Positions 53,817-62,753 of a stretch of 64,000 bases of DNA are shown here, in pieces. How positions within the stretch are numbered: position 1 is the first letter of the stretch; each line of letters opens with the position of its first letter. The DNA lies in assembly GCF_033763495.1 (NCBI RefSeq), contig NZ_JANRKL010000177.1, positions 1-64,000 on the forward strand. The letters run 5' to 3'. The notes under the pieces are model-generated. The model was not told where the DNA came from, ran no database searches, and saw only the letters and a list, made by a program, of their open reading frames with translations. The position numbers and the translations under genes were made by a program. This stretch comes from Haliscomenobacter sp033763495. Its GTDB lineage: Bacteria > Bacteroidota > Bacteroidia > Chitinophagales > Saprospiraceae.

Positions 53817-54368
53817 ATGACACAATTCAATGTTCCAACCCGTGATCAAGTTAGCGAAAACAACCAGGTGATTTTCGACCAGTTAAAAGCAGCATTGGGT
53901 TTCGTTCCCAATTTGTATGCGACCATTGCCTACTCCCAGCATGCGCTTGGCAATTATTTGCAACTCCAGAATGCCAAAACCTCTTTAAGCAAAAAAGAAA
54001 AAGAAGTCATCAATCTGGCAGTCAGTCAGGTCAATGGCTGTGATTATTGTTTGGCAGCGCACACTGTTATTGGCAAAATGAATGGCTTTACTGACGAGCA
54101 AGTACTGGAACTGCGCAGCGGGCATGCCTCCTTCAACGCCAAACTGGATGCACTCGCACAATTGGCCAAGGTGATAGCGGAAAACAAAGGCCGGTTAAGC
54201 GATGAAGCTCCGCTGGATGCTTTTTTCGCAGCAGGGTATACCCAGGAATCTCTGGTAGACCTGATCATGGTGATCGCCGACAAAATTGTAATGAATTACC
54301 TGCACAACCTGACTAAAATTCCGGTTGATTTCCCGGCAGCGCCAAGCTTGGCTACGCTCGAAGTGTAA
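53817..54368 (+). CDS. carboxymuconolactone decarboxylase family (AhpD-like) protein
   Basis: A 183-residue all-helical protein with the complete AhpD-type active-site pattern: Glu63, then Cys75-x2-Cys78 and His82 (EVINLAVSQVNGCDYCLAAH). This supports alkylhydroperoxidase or thiol-disulfide activity rather than decarboxylation. Length and the FVPNLYATIAYS start match the peroxidase-related subgroup. It ends at a terminator and stands alone. Confidence 0.92.
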   Translation: MTQFNVPTRDQVSENNQVIFDQLKAALGFVPNLYATIAYSQHALGNYLQLQNAKTSLSKKEKEVINLAVSQVNGCDYCLAAHTVIGKMNGFTDEQVLELRSGHASFNAKLDALAQLAKVIAENKGRLSDEAPLDAFFAAGYTQESLVDLIMVIADKIVMNYLHNLTKIPVDFPAAPSLATLEV

Positions 54369-54384
54369 ACGAATTAAAGCTCCC

Positions 54385-54420
54385 GCTCCCTAACTGATAG
54401 CTTAGTTAGGGAGCCCATTT
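54385..54420 (+). terminator. intrinsic terminator after the AhpD-like gene
   Basis: Perfect 11-base stem GCTCCCTAACT/AGTTAGGGAGC with an 8-base loop, followed by CCATTTTG. Confidence 0.8.
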
Positions 54421-54448
54421 TGCTCACCTTTTTATTCAACCAACAAAC

Positions 54449-54862
54449 ATGGAAAAGCGTTTTCCCCTTCCACCCTTTAGCCTTGAAACGGCCAAACAAA
54501 AAATCCAATTGGCTGAAGATGCCTGGAATAGCCAGGATCCTGAAAGAGTCTCTTTAGCTTATACCACTGATAGTGAGTGGCGCAATCGCAACGAGTTCAT
54601 CAATGGTCGGGCCGAGATCGTTGCCTTTCTCAGCAAAAAGTGGCAAAAAGAGCTCAATTATCGCTTAAAAAAAGAATATTGGGCCCATACAGACAATCGA
54701 ATTGCCGTAAGATTTGAATACGAATACCAAAATCAGGCCGGAGAATGGTTTAGAGCTTATGGCAATGAAAATTGGGAATTTGATGACAATGGCCTCATGC
54801 AAAAAAGATTTGCGAGTATCAATGACTTGGCCATTGCTGAAAAAGATCGCAAATTAAAATAA
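54449..54862 (+). CDS. DUF1348 / NTF2-like protein
   Basis: A 137-residue SnoaL/NTF2-fold protein of the DUF1348 type: PPFSLETAKQKIQLAEDAWNSQDPERV, YTTDSEWRNRNEFINGRAEI, IAVRFEYEYQN and RAYGNENWEFDDNGLMQKR. The fold makes a cone-shaped pocket; the ligand is unknown. The stop codon overlaps the start of the next gene by one base (TAATG), so the two are translated together. Confidence 0.88.
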   Translation: MEKRFPLPPFSLETAKQKIQLAEDAWNSQDPERVSLAYTTDSEWRNRNEFINGRAEIVAFLSKKWQKELNYRLKKEYWAHTDNRIAVRFEYEYQNQAGEWFRAYGNENWEFDDNGLMQKRFASINDLAIAEKDRKLK

Positions 54863-55503
54863 TGGCACAAAATTATGCGAAGCTGGCTTTTACCGACGCG
54901 GTAAAGGCGCTGCAAGAAATACACGGTAGCCGGAAAACCTATGCCCGTATGGAGCAGTTCCGTCACACCGATGGGCTGTCGGAGCAGGAGATTGTATTCA
55001 TCACCGAACGGGACAGTTTTTACCTGTCCAGTATCGGAGAGAATGGCTATCCTTACATCCAGCACCGGGGAGGGCCTGCCGGTTTCATCAAAGTGCTGGA
55101 TGCCAACATCCTGGGGATAGTCGACTTTGAAGGCAACAAGCAATACATTTCGGTGGGTAACTTGCAAACCCATCCACAGGTTGCTTTGATCATGGTCGAC
55201 TACCCTCGGCAGGCCAGGTTAAAGTTGTATGCCAATGCTAGAGTTGTTGAACTGAAAGATGATCCCGCATTGTTTCAGCAACTAGACCCGGCGGATTATC
55301 CACACCGGCCCGAACGAATGATCTTGTTCGAGATTCAGGCTTATGACTGGAATTGCCCTCAGCACATTACACCCCGCTACACCCTGAGTGAAATTCAGGC
55401 GGCATTTGCGCCCCAACAAGCGTATCTTGAGGCATTGGAGAAAGAGGTGCTGGAATTGAGGCCCGCCCAACAAAATCAGGTTAATGCTCCGGAGGGAGTT
55501 TAA
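54862..55503 (+). CDS. pyridoxamine 5'-phosphate oxidase-fold flavoprotein
   Basis: A 213-residue split-barrel protein of the PNPOx-like family: EQEIVFITERDSFYLSSIGENGYPYIQHRGGPAGFIKVLD, NKQYISVGNLQTHPQVALIMVDYPRQARLKLYANARVV (blocks in order), then PQHITPRY. The family binds FMN or F420 and reduces diverse small molecules. Here the substrate is unknown. It is coupled to the DUF1348 gene, and an AraC regulator starts 11 bases downstream, forming a three-gene unit. Confidence 0.87.
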   Translation: MAQNYAKLAFTDAVKALQEIHGSRKTYARMEQFRHTDGLSEQEIVFITERDSFYLSSIGENGYPYIQHRGGPAGFIKVLDANILGIVDFEGNKQYISVGNLQTHPQVALIMVDYPRQARLKLYANARVVELKDDPALFQQLDPADYPHRPERMILFEIQAYDWNCPQHITPRYTLSEIQAAFAPQQAYLEALEKEVLELRPAQQNQVNAPEGV

Positions 55504-55514
55504 CTCAATGTATA

Positions 55515-56393
55515 ATGTACATGCACACACACTTTACCTTGCACAACCCTCAGAAGGGAACGCTGGCTTTTCGCATCTTCCCCTTTGAAGATGCCAACCC
55601 TTTTGAGGAATTGCAACGGCTCAGCTATTTCAGCATCATCCTGATTAAATCCGGGCAGGCACATTTAACGGCTGATTTTACGGAGTACGATATAAAGGCC
55701 CCATCTTTAATGGCCTTTTCACCCTATCAGCCTTATCGCTTACAATCAGAATCTGCCCTGCAAGGTTGGGTGATCAATTTTCACCCAGAGTTTTTTTGCA
55801 TTTTTAAACACCATCAGGAGATTGCCTGCAATGGTCTTTTATTCAACAACATTTATCAGGTTCCGTACTTCGATTTGGAAGCTTCGGATGTGGTGCATTT
55901 TGAAGGCCTGATCGAACAGATGGTAGCTGAAACCCAAAAGGCCGAACTGGCTCAATATGAATTGTTGATCGCCTACCTGAAAATTTTGTTGATCAATGCG
56001 GTACGCATAAAAATCAATCAACAACCCGCAGTTAAAGCGGCTATGGCCAGTTCGAAAGAACCTTTTGTGCTCCAAAAGTTAAAAGATGCCATTGAAGCCC
56101 ATTACCGGACCAAACATTCGGCAAGTGATTACGCCGAAATACTCAACATTACCCCCAAGGCCCTAGGTAAGATTACCAAAACTCATTTTCAAAAAACCTT
56201 GACCGATTTAATCAGCGACCGAATCGTCATTGAGGCCAAAAGAGAACTTTACCTCAGTGCCAAGTCCATCAAGGAAATTGCTTATGAATTGGGCTTTGAC
56301 GACGAGTTTTATTTCAGTAGATTCTTCAAAAAACGGGCTGAGATTTCGCCTCAGTATTATCGGGATACGGTTGGTTTTGCAGCCGCGGTGTAA
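55515..56393 (+). CDS. AraC family transcriptional regulator
   Basis: A 292-residue regulator: an N-terminal cupin-like domain (about 15-140, SGQAHLTADFTEYDIKAPSLMAFSPYQPYR) and a C-terminal AraC domain (about 185-285). The latter contains HSASDYAEILNITPKALGKITKTHFQKTLTDL and KSIKEIAYELGFDDEFYFSRFFKKRAEISPQYYR, given in separate blocks. It probably controls the DUF1348-flavoprotein pair in front of it. Confidence 0.92.
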   Translation: MYMHTHFTLHNPQKGTLAFRIFPFEDANPFEELQRLSYFSIILIKSGQAHLTADFTEYDIKAPSLMAFSPYQPYRLQSESALQGWVINFHPEFFCIFKHHQEIACNGLLFNNIYQVPYFDLEASDVVHFEGLIEQMVAETQKAELAQYELLIAYLKILLINAVRIKINQQPAVKAAMASSKEPFVLQKLKDAIEAHYRTKHSASDYAEILNITPKALGKITKTHFQKTLTDLISDRIVIEAKRELYLSAKSIKEIAYELGFDDEFYFSRFFKKRAEISPQYYRDTVGFAAAV

Positions 56394-56398
56394 AATAA

Positions 56399-56444
56399 AA
56401 AAAATTGCATGCCAGGAACTCAATCCCAGCATGCAATTTTTTTA
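56399..56444. terminator. bidirectional terminator
   Basis: AAAAAATTGCATGC and GCATGCAATTTTTTT pair around a 15-base loop, with A before and T after, so it can end transcription from both convergent genes (the AraC regulator and DUF4175). Confidence 0.88.
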
Positions 56445-56460
56445 CCGAACGGGGTCGTTT

Positions 56461-59400
56461 TTACTCCCCCTTCAGCGTCTTAAAATACTCTTCCACCAAA
56501 GACTTATAATAAGGCTTCAGTGCAGGAGAAACTGTCTTATACGTCTCTACCTCCGAGCGGCGTTTTTTCAGGTATTCCTCCAGGGCAGGTGGCGATTTGC
56601 GTTGGTAATCCTGGGCGGAATCTGATTTGCGCTTTTCATCCAGTTCGCGTTCGCGCTCGGCTTTTTCGTGTTCGAGCAGGCGCGTGAGGATGTCTTGTTG
56701 GCGCTTGAGGGTTTCGTTGCTCAGTTTTTTATTGACCAGTTCGGTTTCGGTTTTGTCCATCTGATCCAGGATGTCTTGGAGCTCTTTGCTGCCTTTGCCT
56801 TGCTGTTGCAGTTTGCGCTGTTGTTTTTCCAGTGCTTTGCGGATGGCTGCTTGTTTGGCAGCCATTTGAGCAAAATCCTTGGCATTGGGGCCACCTTGAC
56901 CATCCTTTTGGTTCATCTTTTCGCGGGCGTTTTGCATCTCCTTGTTGAGACCTTCCTGCCCGGGCGACATTTTATCCTTGGGGGTATTGCCCTGTTTGCC
57001 TTGTCCTTGATTTTGTTTGCCCGGGTTGGGGCAAGATTGGCTGCCCGACATCATGCCCGACATTTGTTGTTGCATGTTGTTGAGTACCTCGCTGAGCATC
57101 AGGGCCAGGTCGTTGAGGCCTTTCATGGTGCGCTGCTGGCGATCGGCGGCCATTCCTTTTTCACGCTCTTCCAGCAGTTCAATGCTTTCACGCATGTTGG
57201 TTTTGATCTCGCCTACTTTTTCCGTCACGAAAGACTCGATTTGATACACCCTTTTGCTGAGGGCATTGAGGGTATCTTCGGCTACGCGGAAGTCGTCCTT
57301 GATTTTAAATTGGCGCTGCACCTGCTGAACGTAGCGCGGCGTATTGATCTCGGTTTTTTTCAAACCATTGATCAAGTCTTCCTCGTCGAAGGACAAACCT
57401 ACCAGGTTTTCGAGCAATTGGCGCAACATTTTCACGTCCTCCTGCATTTGCTCCATTTGGTTCGACTGCATTTGGGAGCGCATTTTGTTGGCCTTGTTTT
57501 TCATCTTTTGGGCCGCGCTCTTTTGTGACTTGGAGGACTTGCTGTTCTGGTTTTGTTCCAGTTGTTTTTCACTGTCCTTCATGTCTTCTTTGATGTCCTC
57601 CATCCCTTCTTTGGGGTCATCCATTTTTTGAGGGTTTTCGAGCTCTTCGTTTTTCTTCTCGATTTCCTCCATTTTTTTCTCCAGGTCCTCCAATTCTTTG
57701 GTCAACTCTTCCTGCTGCTTTTCGAGTTGTTCGTTGGACTCTTTTTTCTCTTCGGTTTTTTCACTCAGTTTTTCCTGTTTTTCGGCCATTTCGTCCAGCT
57801 TGTCGGCGGCCTTATTGATTTCCTGTTCCAGTTCCAGTTGTTTGAACAGCTCTTCCATCCGTTCCAACTCATTCTCGCGCTGCTCATTGCGGTCTTTCAT
57901 CTCCTCCATCATTTCCAGGGCCTGGTCTTTCTCCATTTCCTGCATGAGTTTTTCGATTTTTTCCATGAGCTCTTTCATCTCTGGGTCTTCCAGCGATTCC
58001 ATGAGTTGTTCCAGCATTTCCTGCTTTTCCTTGGTCTCTTCGGGCGTTTCGCCTAACTGTTCCTGGTTTTTCTTGTTTTCCTCAAAAGCTTTTTGGGCTT
58101 CCTTGATTTGTTTTTCCAGTTCTTTTTGGCGCTCCAGCAGTTTTTCCAATTGCTTGCGGGTCTGCCAATTGATGTCTTTTTCCTGCAAAAGTTTTTCCTG
58201 CAAACGACGGATTTCTTCCTGCAATTTTTTGGCTTCAGCCAAAGCGTCTTTCAGGTTGTCCTTAATTTTATCGTCGTTTTGCTCGGCACGTTTTTCCATT
58301 TCCTCCAGGGTAGGCATGGAGAAGACCATTACCCCAGTGCGTGCGGCTTTGCTGCCATTGACCGCATCGTTGTCTTTGATTTCAAAGTAATAGCTGAGTT
58401 CATCTCCGGGTTTTAGACCCAGTTCCATGGCGTCGAAGGAATAGTCAAAAGTGGTACTCTTGCCTTCGGGGCGTTGGATGGTGATGGACTGCAACTGGCC
58501 TGGATCACTTTTGGCTTTGCGGATGCGGTAGTTGAAAGTGAGCACGCGCAAACCGTAATCGTCACTGGCTTCACCCGCGAAATATTTGGCGTTGGTATTG
58601 GTGCTGTCATCAAAAGCTTGGGCGCGGATTTCGGGGTATTGATCGGGGATGATGGTCATGGAATAGGTCACCGAGTCTCCTTTGGGCAGGGCCGCATTGG
58701 AAACAATCAGTTTGTAAGTCTCATCCAGCATCGCTTTTTTGCCAAACAAAAACAGGTCGTTGCCCTGGCGGGTGGCCAATTGTGACTTGTTGCTGCGCGA
58801 AAAACGCATTTTGATGGCCTCAGTTGATTCGGTGTTGAAAATCCACTGCACTTGTGTACCAACTGGCAATACCAGATCGCCGATGCTTTGCAACACCTCA
58901 TCCGTACGACCGATGTAATCCGGGTAATTGAGTTTGACCTGAAAATCGCGGATATTCGGCTTTTTGATCACCTCCAGCAAATAATTCCGGGAATCGACGC
59001 CGCCACCCCGCAAGGTAAAACGTACGTCTTTTTCCACTTTATTGAAGCGGTAGCTGAACTCATTGGGGCTGATTTTGCTCATGCGGTATTCGTAGTCGTC
59101 AACAACGATAAACACGTCATTGGGCAAAATCGCACCATCTACCTTGATTTCCAGATCGTAATCTTCGTATTGGACTACGGTTAGTTTTTTTTCATCCAAC
59201 TTGAATGCAAAAGGAGCAGGGCGCAAAAACTCTTTGCCATTTTGAATCAAACGTTGGGTACTATCGCGAATAACAGAAGGAGCGGCAAACAACAAAACCA
59301 GGAGCACCAGGAGGGGGGGCAATGCATAACGCAGGTACTTGCGGTTTTGAGCCAGGTTGATGGCAGCCTGGAAAGGAACAGGCTTGATTTCCTCCGACTT

Positions 59401-59808
59401 TTGATTGATACTCGCCAGGATCAATTCTTTTTGATCAGCCTGGCTAGCTTGCTGATTGAGTTGGAGGATGTTGAGCAATTTGTCCTTGACATTGGTGAAG
59501 TGTTCCCCAATGATGGAAGCTGCTTTCTCATGGCTAATGACCCGTCCCAAGTGAAAATAGCGCAACAGAGGATCGATGACCCAATTGCCAAGGGCAAGGC
59601 CGCTGATGCCTAAAAAGGAATAAAACAGGATTTTTCGCCCGGTGGTATCGAAGTAGTAAAAGTACTCCAATACTGCGGCGATCAGGAATAAGCCCAAGAT
59701 CGTGCCCACGCTGTACAAAGCGCCGCGAATCAGCTTGTTGACATAGTATTTGCGAATGAAAGCGTCAAGCTTTTCAATCAACAGTCGGTAATTGTCTTGC
59801 ATTGCCAT
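56461..59808 (-). CDS. giant DUF4175 membrane/coiled-coil protein
   Basis: A protein of about 1115 residues. The ATG at 59808 is preferred over an upstream in-frame TTG. The N-terminus has three or four membrane segments (GALYSVGTILGLFLIAAV, ILFYSFLGISGLALG, YALPPLLVLLVLLFAAP near residue 180). A beta-rich extracytoplasmic domain follows (about 200-500). The rest is extremely Glu/Lys/Gln-rich coiled coil (about 510-800, ending in a Ser/Lys/Gln/Met-rich stretch) and a second helical part to the C-terminus. DUF4175 proteins are universal in some Bacteroidota clades and of unknown role; a structural or envelope-tethering function is plausible. It stands alone. Confidence 0.85.
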   Translation of the reverse strand: MAMQDNYRLLIEKLDAFIRKYYVNKLIRGALYSVGTILGLFLIAAVLEYFYYFDTTGRKILFYSFLGISGLALGNWVIDPLLRYFHLGRVISHEKAASIIGEHFTNVKDKLLNILQLNQQASQADQKELILASINQKSEEIKPVPFQAAINLAQNRKYLRYALPPLLVLLVLLFAAPSVIRDSTQRLIQNGKEFLRPAPFAFKLDEKKLTVVQYEDYDLEIKVDGAILPNDVFIVVDDYEYRMSKISPNEFSYRFNKVEKDVRFTLRGGGVDSRNYLLEVIKKPNIRDFQVKLNYPDYIGRTDEVLQSIGDLVLPVGTQVQWIFNTESTEAIKMRFSRSNKSQLATRQGNDLFLFGKKAMLDETYKLIVSNAALPKGDSVTYSMTIIPDQYPEIRAQAFDDSTNTNAKYFAGEASDDYGLRVLTFNYRIRKAKSDPGQLQSITIQRPEGKSTTFDYSFDAMELGLKPGDELSYYFEIKDNDAVNGSKAARTGVMVFSMPTLEEMEKRAEQNDDKIKDNLKDALAEAKKLQEEIRRLQEKLLQEKDINWQTRKQLEKLLERQKELEKQIKEAQKAFEENKKNQEQLGETPEETKEKQEMLEQLMESLEDPEMKELMEKIEKLMQEMEKDQALEMMEEMKDRNEQRENELERMEELFKQLELEQEINKAADKLDEMAEKQEKLSEKTEEKKESNEQLEKQQEELTKELEDLEKKMEEIEKKNEELENPQKMDDPKEGMEDIKEDMKDSEKQLEQNQNSKSSKSQKSAAQKMKNKANKMRSQMQSNQMEQMQEDVKMLRQLLENLVGLSFDEEDLINGLKKTEINTPRYVQQVQRQFKIKDDFRVAEDTLNALSKRVYQIESFVTEKVGEIKTNMRESIELLEEREKGMAADRQQRTMKGLNDLALMLSEVLNNMQQQMSGMMSGSQSCPNPGKQNQGQGKQGNTPKDKMSPGQEGLNKEMQNAREKMNQKDGQGGPNAKDFAQMAAKQAAIRKALEKQQRKLQQQGKGSKELQDILDQMDKTETELVNKKLSNETLKRQQDILTRLLEHEKAERERELDEKRKSDSAQDYQRKSPPALEEYLKKRRSEVETYKTVSPALKPYYKSLVEEYFKTLKGE

Positions 59809-59855
59809 AAATCCCTCACTTAAAGTCAACTAAATAAAGCTACAATATAACGAAA

Positions 59856-59887
59856 GAAACGTGTGAAAACCAAATTTCCACACGTTC
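59856..59887 (-). terminator. intrinsic terminator after the M1 aminopeptidase gene
   Basis: On the minus strand AACGTGTGGAAA and TTTTCACACGTT form a hairpin (8 perfect pairs AACGTGTG/CACACGTT) followed by TCTTTCG. It lies between the M1 stop and the DUF4175 start. Confidence 0.6.
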
Positions 59888-59941
59888 CTGACGGCTAACT
59901 TACCTAATAGACAACAAAAAAATCCTAAAGCTGGTTGAAAA

Positions 59942-62584
59942 TTATTTTATCACAGGCAATTGGTCATAAACTGATTTCAATTCAGCGTTGGTTTCTTTGT
60001 TTTTGATGTCATCAATAATTTTGGCAATGCGATCTGCTGTGCCGGACAAAGTGGTTTTCTCCGTACCCGAGGCGCTCCGCGCTTTCACGCGAAAATCGTT
60101 GCGCAGGTCATTCAGTGCTTTTACCGCCCCAAACTTGCGCCACAGCGATGGGTCGCTGCTTGTGCCAAAGTTTTTCAGGGTTTCGATGGTTTTGTCAATG
60201 GTTGCCTGGTCTCCACCAGAAGCCAAAATCTGGTAACTTTCGAAGAAAGAAATAGCCGTAAATCCATCCACGTCCTTCAATCGTTTTTCAAAAAATGGCA
60301 GGTATTTGGCGTCACCTTTGTCGGTGTAAATGCCCGCAATCGCTTCGAGGAGTGGACCTTTAGCCGTTTCGCCCAGTTTTTCGGCCAAAGCCAAACCTTC
60401 TTCTTCGTTTTCCTCATAAATAATCCCCAACGCACTTGCGCGTACACTTGGAGCCTGTTCTTTTTCAAAGGCGGCTTTGGCTACTGCCAAGGTTTGGGGA
60501 TCGCCAGTATCAGCCAATGCAGACAAGGCCTTGGAACGGACCTCGGAGTGTTTGTCATTCTGAGCCAAGTCGCGCAGCTTGGTCATCAGTTCCGGGCTGA
60601 GCTCCTGGGGCAAATTGTCCAGAGCAACAGAGCGAATGTAGTAAAAACGATCGTTCAAAGCTGTGTTCAAAAGGCCAGCCACCTGGTCACTTTCCAGGCC
60701 AATCAAACGTTCGATGGCCTCGTTGCGATCCATGAATTTGGGCGCGTTTTTAAATTGGAAGACCAGTTCTTCCTCGGTTTTATTGTCTTCAATTTCTGCC
60801 AGAAGTGCCCGGTCTGCATCAAAATTGATGAGATCAGGTTTGCGGCTGGAAGGGAAACGGAAAGTCTGCTCGCGCTGGTCAACCCGAATATCGTGGCGGG
60901 TGCTGCGGCCATTGGCGTATACATCAACACCAACCGGGAGAACAAATATACCAGGAACACCTTTTTCACTCTGGGTTTGGCTCACTGTTACCACTGCTTC
61001 CTTGGCGGCCTCATCGTAGCTGTATTCGATGTTCAATTTGGGGTGGCCTGCGGCGAAATACCATTGGTTGAAAAACCAGTTGAGGTCTTCGCCACTCACT
61101 TCTTCCATGGCGAGGCGCAGGTTGTGTGCTTCAACCGATTTGAAGGCATTTTGGGTCAGGTAGTTTTTCAGGGCAGTAAAAAACACCTCATCTCCCAGGT
61201 AACTCCGCAACATGTGCAAGGTCGCACCACCTTTGTTGTAGCTGTGTGCATCGAACATATCGTCTTTGTCCCGGACTCCAAAATGAATCAAGGGGTGTAC
61301 GCCACCCGCTGCGGAACCCAAGTAACCGCCTTGTTCTTCCAGCAAATGATGATCGGCGAAATCGGACCCATATTTGTGTTCGAACCAGAGGTATTCAGAG
61401 TAATTGGCAAAACCTTCATTCATGGTCAGGTTGGGCCAGCTTTCGGTCGTCACATAGTCGCCAAACCAATGGTGGAACATTTCGTGAGCGACGATTTTAT
61501 CATTGGAGTCGTCGATGAGCTCCCATTTGTGTTTTTGGATGAAGTCGCCAAAAATAACCGCCGTGGTGTTCTCCATCGCGCCCGATACGTAATCGCGTAC
61601 AATGATTTGGGAATATTTAGGCCAGGGGTAGTTCACCCCCAGTTTGTTCGAGAAGAACTCCAACATCTCCGGGGTGTGAGCAAAAATATCGCGGGCGTCG
61701 GCTTCGAATTCAGGCTCCACGTAGTAGGCCACTTCGATGTTGCGCCACTTGTCTTTAACCACTGCAAAATCACCTACCGCCAGCATAAACAGGTAAGGAG
61801 CGTGGGGCAAGTCCATTTTCCAGTAATCGGTGCGGGTGCCGTCGGGGTTATTGGTAGAGGAAAGCAAAAGGCCATTGGAAAGGGTCTTAAACTTTTGCTC
61901 TACGGTAACGTAAAGCTCCTGGGTACAACGCTCGTTGGGGCGGTCGATGGTAGGAAACCAGCGGGAGTTCCATTCGGTTTCACCTTGGGTCCAGATTTGT
62001 TGGGGTTTGCCCTGTTCTTCATTACGTGGGTTGATGAAAAACAGCCCCTGATTCGAAGTGATGGCATCACTGCCACCATCGGCTTTGGGGCGAGCGGTGT
62101 ATTCGATGTAGATGCTGTATTCTTCACCCCGATTGAAGGAGCGTCCCAATTGAATCACAATCCGCTGGTTGTCCTCATATTTGTACTGCAGTTGTTGATC
62201 CTTACCAGCAAATTGCACTTTTTTAAACTCCATGCCCTTGGCGTCCAGGGTCAGGGTTGAGGTAGGATTGAAGAAGGGTTTGAGGCGCAAGGTTACCTTT
62301 CCGTATACTTCTTCTTTGGCCCAATCAAAACGCACATCTATTTTGGTGTGCAGCAGGTCATTCACCCGCTTGGCCGTAGGGCTATAGGGGGATAAAGTAG
62401 TTTCTACTTCATAGTCTTCTTCTTCTCCTTCTCCTTCATCTGCCATGGATTCAATGTCCAGGGTATCCAGGTCCACTTCGGCAATCAATTCCTGGGCAGG
62501 TTCGGTTTTAGTCGTGACAGGTTTTTGGGTTGAGCACGCGCCTACAATCAAGGTGATGCACAACAACCACAAGATTTTTTTCAT
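59942..62584 (-). CDS. M1 family aminopeptidase lipoprotein
   Basis: An exported lipoprotein of 880 residues (lipobox ending LIVGACS, Cys17) with an acidic linker to about residue 60. The N-terminal beta domain precedes the catalytic domain with the GAMEN motif (335-339) and the zinc site HEMFH (His367, Glu368, His371) plus Glu390 in NEGFANYSE. The C-terminal third is HEAT-like helical repeats (MTKLRDLAQNDKHSEVRSKALSALADTGDPQ). It cleaves N-terminal amino acids from peptides at the cell envelope. All catalytic residues are present. Confidence 0.95.
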   Translation of the reverse strand: MKKILWLLCITLIVGACSTQKPVTTKTEPAQELIAEVDLDTLDIESMADEGEGEEEDYEVETTLSPYSPTAKRVNDLLHTKIDVRFDWAKEEVYGKVTLRLKPFFNPTSTLTLDAKGMEFKKVQFAGKDQQLQYKYEDNQRIVIQLGRSFNRGEEYSIYIEYTARPKADGGSDAITSNQGLFFINPRNEEQGKPQQIWTQGETEWNSRWFPTIDRPNERCTQELYVTVEQKFKTLSNGLLLSSTNNPDGTRTDYWKMDLPHAPYLFMLAVGDFAVVKDKWRNIEVAYYVEPEFEADARDIFAHTPEMLEFFSNKLGVNYPWPKYSQIIVRDYVSGAMENTTAVIFGDFIQKHKWELIDDSNDKIVAHEMFHHWFGDYVTTESWPNLTMNEGFANYSEYLWFEHKYGSDFADHHLLEEQGGYLGSAAGGVHPLIHFGVRDKDDMFDAHSYNKGGATLHMLRSYLGDEVFFTALKNYLTQNAFKSVEAHNLRLAMEEVSGEDLNWFFNQWYFAAGHPKLNIEYSYDEAAKEAVVTVSQTQSEKGVPGIFVLPVGVDVYANGRSTRHDIRVDQREQTFRFPSSRKPDLINFDADRALLAEIEDNKTEEELVFQFKNAPKFMDRNEAIERLIGLESDQVAGLLNTALNDRFYYIRSVALDNLPQELSPELMTKLRDLAQNDKHSEVRSKALSALADTGDPQTLAVAKAAFEKEQAPSVRASALGIIYEENEEEGLALAEKLGETAKGPLLEAIAGIYTDKGDAKYLPFFEKRLKDVDGFTAISFFESYQILASGGDQATIDKTIETLKNFGTSSDPSLWRKFGAVKALNDLRNDFRVKARSASGTEKTTLSGTADRIAKIIDDIKNKETNAELKSVYDQLPVIK

Positions 62585-62654
62585 GCTATTGTCAATTTTT
62601 TCCGCGAAAAATAAGAATGATAGTTTGTATCAAAATCACCCGCTGTGGGGGATA

Positions 62655-62752
62655 AAAGAGTTGAGGAGTTTAAAAGTTGAGGAGTTTAGAACGTAGCGTC
62701 TAAGTCGCTGCGGTAGCCTAAACTTCTCAACTCCTCAACTCCTCAACTTTTC
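62655..62752. repeat. tandem and inverted GTTGAGGAGTTT repeat, probable terminator
   Basis: Two tandem copies of a unit reading (A)GTTGAGGAGTTTA (62658-62688) face three inverse units CTCAACTCCTCAACTCCTCAAC (62724-62748). They can fold into a long slippery hairpin. It sits directly after the alpha/beta hydrolase stop on the minus strand and fills the 169-base gap before the M1 gene. Confidence 0.65.
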
Positions 62753-62753
62753 T

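Noticed and set aside
57553..58390. Long Phe/Leu- and Ser-rich open frames on the plus strand
   Set aside because: They are the complement of the Glu/Lys-rich coiled coil of DUF4175; low codon diversity there removes stops on the other strand.
60494..62260. A 588-codon open frame on the plus strand
   Set aside because: It lies fully opposite the M1 aminopeptidase gene, whose protein has all family motifs; the antisense translation has no recognisable domain and reflects codon bias.
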